A DNA stretch of 8,444 nucleotides from Pseudomonadota bacterium (GTDB taxonomy: Bacteria; Pseudomonadota; Alphaproteobacteria; Rhizobiales; Afifellaceae). The translations under genes and the position numbers were made by a program. Under the pieces are notes generated by a model that was not told where the DNA came from, did not search any database, and saw only the letters and a list, made by a program, of their open reading frames with translations. Positions 6,253-8,444 of this stretch are shown one piece after another. The stretch lies in NCBI GenBank assembly GCA_023417735.1, contig JAEZEK010000263.1, positions 1-8,444 on the forward strand, read 5' to 3'. How positions within the stretch are numbered: the stretch's first letter is position 1; the number at the start of each line of letters is the position of its first letter.

Positions 6253-7320
6253 TCAGCCGAGCGCGAGCCGGCCGGCGAAGCGGACCGGATCGCCGGTACG
6301 CCGGGCGAGAGCCCCGATCTCGATGACCGTCTCGCCCGCCGCCCTGAGGGTTCCGGTCACGGTCGAAGCCGCAGGCGCCTCGACCACGAGCACCATGCCT
6401 ATCCCGCAATTGAAGCTGCGGAGCATCTCCGGCTCGGCGACCGGCCCGGCGGCGGCGAGCCACCTGAAAATTGGCGGCACCGGGATCGCGGAGAGGTCGA
6501 TCTCGGCGGCGAGGTGGTCCGGCAGGACACGCGGGACGTTCTCGGTGAGGCCGCCGCCGGTGATGTGGGCGAGCGCCTTCACGGCGCCGGTCTGCCGGAT
6601 GGCGGCCAAACAGGGTCGGACGTAGATCCGGGTCGGCGCCAGGAGCGCCTTCCCGAGGGGTTCGCCTGCGGCGAAGGGCGCGGGATCCGCCCAATCGAGT
6701 GCGGCTGCGGCCACGATCCGCCGGACGAGCGAGAACCCGTTCGAATGAACACCGCTGGAGGCGAGCCCGAGCAGGACGTCGCCTTCGGCCATGTCGCGGC
6801 GGGGCAGGATGGCCTCGCGCTCCACGGCGCCCACAGCGAAGCCGGCGAGGTCGTAGTCTCCGGCGGCATAGAGCCCCGGCATCTCGGCGGTCTCCCCGCC
6901 GACGAGCGCGGCGCCGGCCTGGCGGCAGCCCTCCGCAATGCCCGCCACGACAATGGCGGCCTGGTCCACCGCCAGCGCGCCGGTCGCGAAATAGTCGAGG
7001 AAGAACAGCGGCTCCGCGCCCTGCACGACGAGATAGTTGACGCACATCGCCACCAGCTCGATGCCGACGCCTTCGTGCCGCCCGGTTTCGATGGCGACCT
7101 TGAGCTTCGTTCCGACGCCGTCGGTCGACGAAACCAGGATGGGGTCGCGGAAGCCGGCTGCCCTGAGGTCGAAGAGCGCGCCGAAGCCGCCGAGCCCGCC
7201 GGACACGCCGGCACGGTGCGTCGAGGCCGCGAGCGGCTTGATCCTTTGGACGAGCGCGTTTCCGGCGTCGATGTCGACGCCGGCGTCGCGATATGTCAGC
7301 GGCCGGCCGGGTTCCGTCAT
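6253..7320 (-). CDS. purM: Phosphoribosylformylglycinamidine cyclo-ligase (AIR synthetase)
   Basis: This enzyme closes the imidazole ring of FGAM with ATP to make AIR, the fifth step of purine synthesis. It has 355 aa, full length. Recognisable blocks run in order: [14 protein letters not shown] (8-21), GGFGALFDL (44-52), [12 protein letters not shown] (65-76), [17 protein letters not shown] (98-114), [10 protein letters not shown] (140-149), [13 protein letters not shown] (188-200), [16 protein letters not shown] (252-267) and FNCGIGM (303-309). One block is odd: CVNY at 93-96, where E. coli and Brucella have CVND, and ATGAL at 112-116 where ATGKL is usual. The start ATG sits 2 nt downstream of a CTAG-CGC-CTAG palindrome that covers the place of the ribosome site, and only a weak AGG is available. 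It is first in the purM-purN operon and divergent from a phosphatidyltransferase gene. Confidence 0.96.
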   Translation of the reverse strand: MTEPGRPLTYRDAGVDIDAGNALVQRIKPLAASTHRAGVSGGLGGFGALFDLRAAGFRDPILVSSTDGVGTKLKVAIETGRHEGVGIELVAMCVNYLVVQGAEPLFFLDYFATGALAVDQAAIVVAGIAEGCRQAGAALVGGETAEMPGLYAAGDYDLAGFAVGAVEREAILPRRDMAEGDVLLGLASSGVHSNGFSLVRRIVAAAALDWADPAPFAAGEPLGKALLAPTRIYVRPCLAAIRQTGAVKALAHITGGGLTENVPRVLPDHLAAEIDLSAIPVPPIFRWLAAAGPVAEPEMLRSFNCGIGMVLVVEAPAASTVTGTLRAAGETVIEIGALARRTGDPVRFAGRLALG

Positions 7321-7405
7321 GGACTAGCGCCTAGAGCCGGAACGTGGTGATTGCAAGCGATGCGCGTTCTGGCGGCCCGGCCGCAGAACGTCCGGAACAA
7401 CAAGC
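7321..7405. promoter_or_regulatory. Divergent intergenic region between purM and the CDP-alcohol phosphotransferase gene
   Basis: This 85-bp gap carries the start signals for both directions. TTGCAA at 7351-7356 (self-complementary), with a 17-bp spacer to TAGGCG read on the minus strand, is a possible though weak purM promoter. It would leave only a very short leader. CCGGAAC occurs twice (7337-7343 and 7392-7398), and the second copy supplies the only ribosome-site-like GGAA before the GTG start at 7406. Two palindromes lie here: CTAG-CGC-CTAG (7324-7334) next to purM, and the longer one at 7365-7390. No PurR-type site is recognisable. Confidence 0.4.
7365..7390. repeat. 26-nt near-perfect palindrome with one bulged base
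   Basis: The arms are CGTTCT (7365-7370) plus GCGGCC (7372-7377) against GGCCGC (7379-7384) plus AGAACG (7385-7390), with G7371 unpaired and C7378 at the centre. As RNA it would fold into a strong stem of 10 or more pairs just upstream of the GTG at 7406, or in the far upstream region of purM on the other strand. There is no T tract. It could be an operator, a leader hairpin, or a stop against readthrough between divergent units. Confidence 0.5.
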
Positions 7406-7948
7406 GTGACGATTCCGAATTTCATCACTCTCGCCCGCCTGATCGCCGTCCCGGTGGTGGTCTGGCTGATGATCGTGGACCGCTTCGGCGCGGCCCTGAT
7501 CCTCTTCATCCTGGCGGGCATCTCGGATGCGGTCGACGGCTTCATCGCGAAGCGTTTCGGCGCGGCATCCGAACTCGGCGCCTATCTCGATCCGTTCGCC
7601 GACAAGACGCTGCTCGTGTCGCTCTTCGTGACGCTCGGCGTGAAGGGGTTCCTGCCGGCCTGGCTGATCGTGGCGGTGGTCAGCCGGGACTTCCTCATCA
7701 TCGGCGCCGTCGCGCTGTCCTACATGCTGCGGAACCCCGTTTCGATCCGGCCGATCTGGGTGTCGAAGCTGAACACCGGCGCCCAGATCATCCTCGTCGG
7801 CCTCGTCCTCGGCAGGGCGGCGGGTTTCGAGGTGTTCGAACCCGCGATCGGCCCGGCGATCGTCGCCACCGCCGGCTTGACGGTGATTTCGACGGCGGCC
7901 TATCTCGTCGCCTGGCTGAAGCACATGGCGGGCGGGGGCGGGTCCTGA
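7406..7948 (+). CDS. CDP-alcohol phosphatidyltransferase family membrane protein
   Basis: This 180-aa integral membrane enzyme has five to six hydrophobic segments. The CDP-alcohol phosphotransferase signature is present at residues 41-66: D41-x2-D44-G45-x2-A48-K49-x8-G58-x3-D62-x3-D66. The four metal-binding or catalytic aspartates are intact, and Lys replaces the usual Arg after A48. The N-terminus TIPNFITLARLIAVPVVVW is typical of PgsA and CMP-forming cardiolipin synthases. The reaction is transfer of a phosphatidyl group from CDP-diacylglycerol to an alcohol, either glycerol-3-phosphate or phosphatidylglycerol, which cannot be decided here. In many alphaproteobacteria the housekeeping pgsA lies near uvrC and moaD/moaE, so a copy divergent from purM may be a second enzyme with another acceptor. 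The start is GTG, and the next gene begins about 14 nt downstream, so the two form an operon. Confidence 0.88.
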   Translation: MTIPNFITLARLIAVPVVVWLMIVDRFGAALILFILAGISDAVDGFIAKRFGAASELGAYLDPFADKTLLVSLFVTLGVKGFLPAWLIVAVVSRDFLIIGAVALSYMLRNPVSIRPIWVSKLNTGAQIILVGLVLGRAAGFEVFEPAIGPAIVATAGLTVISTAAYLVAWLKHMAGGGGS

Positions 7949-7962
7949 GCGGCGAGCGGCGT

Positions 7963-8444
7963 TTGAGCTACGGACGTCAGGCGGCCTTCTGGATCGCGGC
8001 TTCGCTCGGTCTCCTCCTGTTCCTGTGGCTGTTCAGGGACATCCTGCTGCCGTTCATCATGGGCCTCGCGCTCGCCTACCTGCTCGACCCGGTCGCAGAT
8101 CGCCTGCAGCGGCTCGGCATGAACCGGCTTTGGGCGACCTTCGCCATCCTGGTCCTGTCGGTCGTGTTCTTCGCCCTGGCGCTGCTGGTGCTCGTCCCGG
8201 TCCTCGGGGCGCAGCTCATGGCCTTCATCGCACGTCTGCCGGAGCACGTGGCGCGGTTGCAGGAGCTCGCCGACAAGCTCTTCGAGACGCGCTTCTCCGA
8301 GGTCCTCGGCGGCGGCGACGCCCGCACGGCCATCCAGCAGTTCGCCGGGCAGGCGGCGAGCTGGCTGGGAACCGTCGTGTCCTCGCTGTGGGCCGGCGGC
8401 CGGGCCGTCGTGAACGTGGTGAGGCTGTTCGTGGTGACGCCGGT
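7963..8444 (+). CDS. AI-2E/PerM family transporter, N-terminal part (runs off the window)
   Basis: The frame is open from a TTG at 7963 to the window edge, giving 160 residues. It starts (M)SYGRQAAFWI and has the family's opening pattern. There is a first helix at about 8-24, then RDILLPFIMGLALAYLLDPV (25-44) with the conserved ILLPF-x-x-G-x-x-x-AYLLDP block, and a helix at about 58-81 ending LVPVLGAQL. A soluble, amphipathic stretch follows (QLMAFIARLPEHVARLQEL), and at the edge the next segment begins. The family (PF01594) includes the AI-2 exporter TqsA and sodium/proton antiporter-like PerM, but the substrate here is unknown. TTG is the only usable start in frame, with a weak GGCGAG-like site upstream. 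In related alphaproteobacteria the next gene is often the DnaA-related regulator hdaA, which cannot be seen here. Confidence 0.88.
   Translation, partial: MSYGRQAAFWIAASLGLLLFLWLFRDILLPFIMGLALAYLLDPVADRLQRLGMNRLWATFAILVLSVVFFALALLVLVPVLGAQLMAFIARLPEHVARLQELADKLFETRFSEVLGGGDARTAIQQFAGQAASWLGTVVSSLWAGGRAVVNVVRLFVVTP

Noticed and set aside
6202..7350. Plus-strand open frame of 382 codons opposite purM, and another at 5580-6326 opposite purN
   Set aside because: Both are charged, repetitive shadows of well-recognised purine genes.

Overview
The window is GC-rich (G+C visibly well above half), with dense short-spaced genes and strong G/C preference at third codon positions. The protein families and their order point to an alphaproteobacterium, most likely in the Hyphomicrobiales (Rhizobiales). 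These are a short lipoprotein-type Wza/ExoF homologue with an ExoP/GumC-like partner, DUF2842 divergent from a type-2 heme A synthase, and purN-purM divergent from a CDP-alcohol phosphotransferase followed by an AI-2E/PerM family protein. The genus cannot be read from the sequence. Both ends cut through genes.

Region 1 (1-4177) is the edge of an exopolysaccharide/capsule locus with two divergent arms. Leftward runs a short polysaccharide-export lipoprotein (263-844), then the start of another gene (1-164), possibly the initiating sugar-phosphate transferase. Rightward runs a Wzz/Wzc-type chain-length protein (972-3032), whose C-terminal tyrosine-kinase-like domain has lost its P-loop. A polysaccharide deacetylase (3032-4177) is joined to it by a TGATG stop/start overlap. 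The arms share a control region of about 130 bp holding a large imperfect dyad (864-931). Inside the dyad lie two copies of TTAAC-N6-(C/A)TAAC, each one base away from the CtrA box TTAA-N7-TTAA.

Region 2 (4032-5520) is respiratory. A small two-helix DUF2842 membrane protein on the minus strand overlaps the deacetylase tail to tail by 146 bp. It is divergent from ctaA, which encodes heme A synthase for the aa3-type cytochrome oxidase. Two GC-rich hairpins fill the gap between ctaA and the convergent purN.

Region 3 (5589-8444) is housekeeping. purM and purN (minus strand, 4 bp apart) encode two steps of de novo purine synthesis. PurM carries tyrosine where an almost invariant aspartate (CVND motif) is expected. 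Divergent from purM are a CDP-alcohol phosphatidyltransferase and the start of an AI-2E/PerM permease-like gene. The purM side of this pair has an 85-bp intergenic region with a 26-nt near-perfect palindrome.

No mobile element, tRNA, rRNA or CRISPR array is visible, and no stretch over 300 bp lacks a gene. I see no wholly new multi-gene system. The items most worth checking are the CtrA-like dyad, the dead kinase domain and the PurM substitution.
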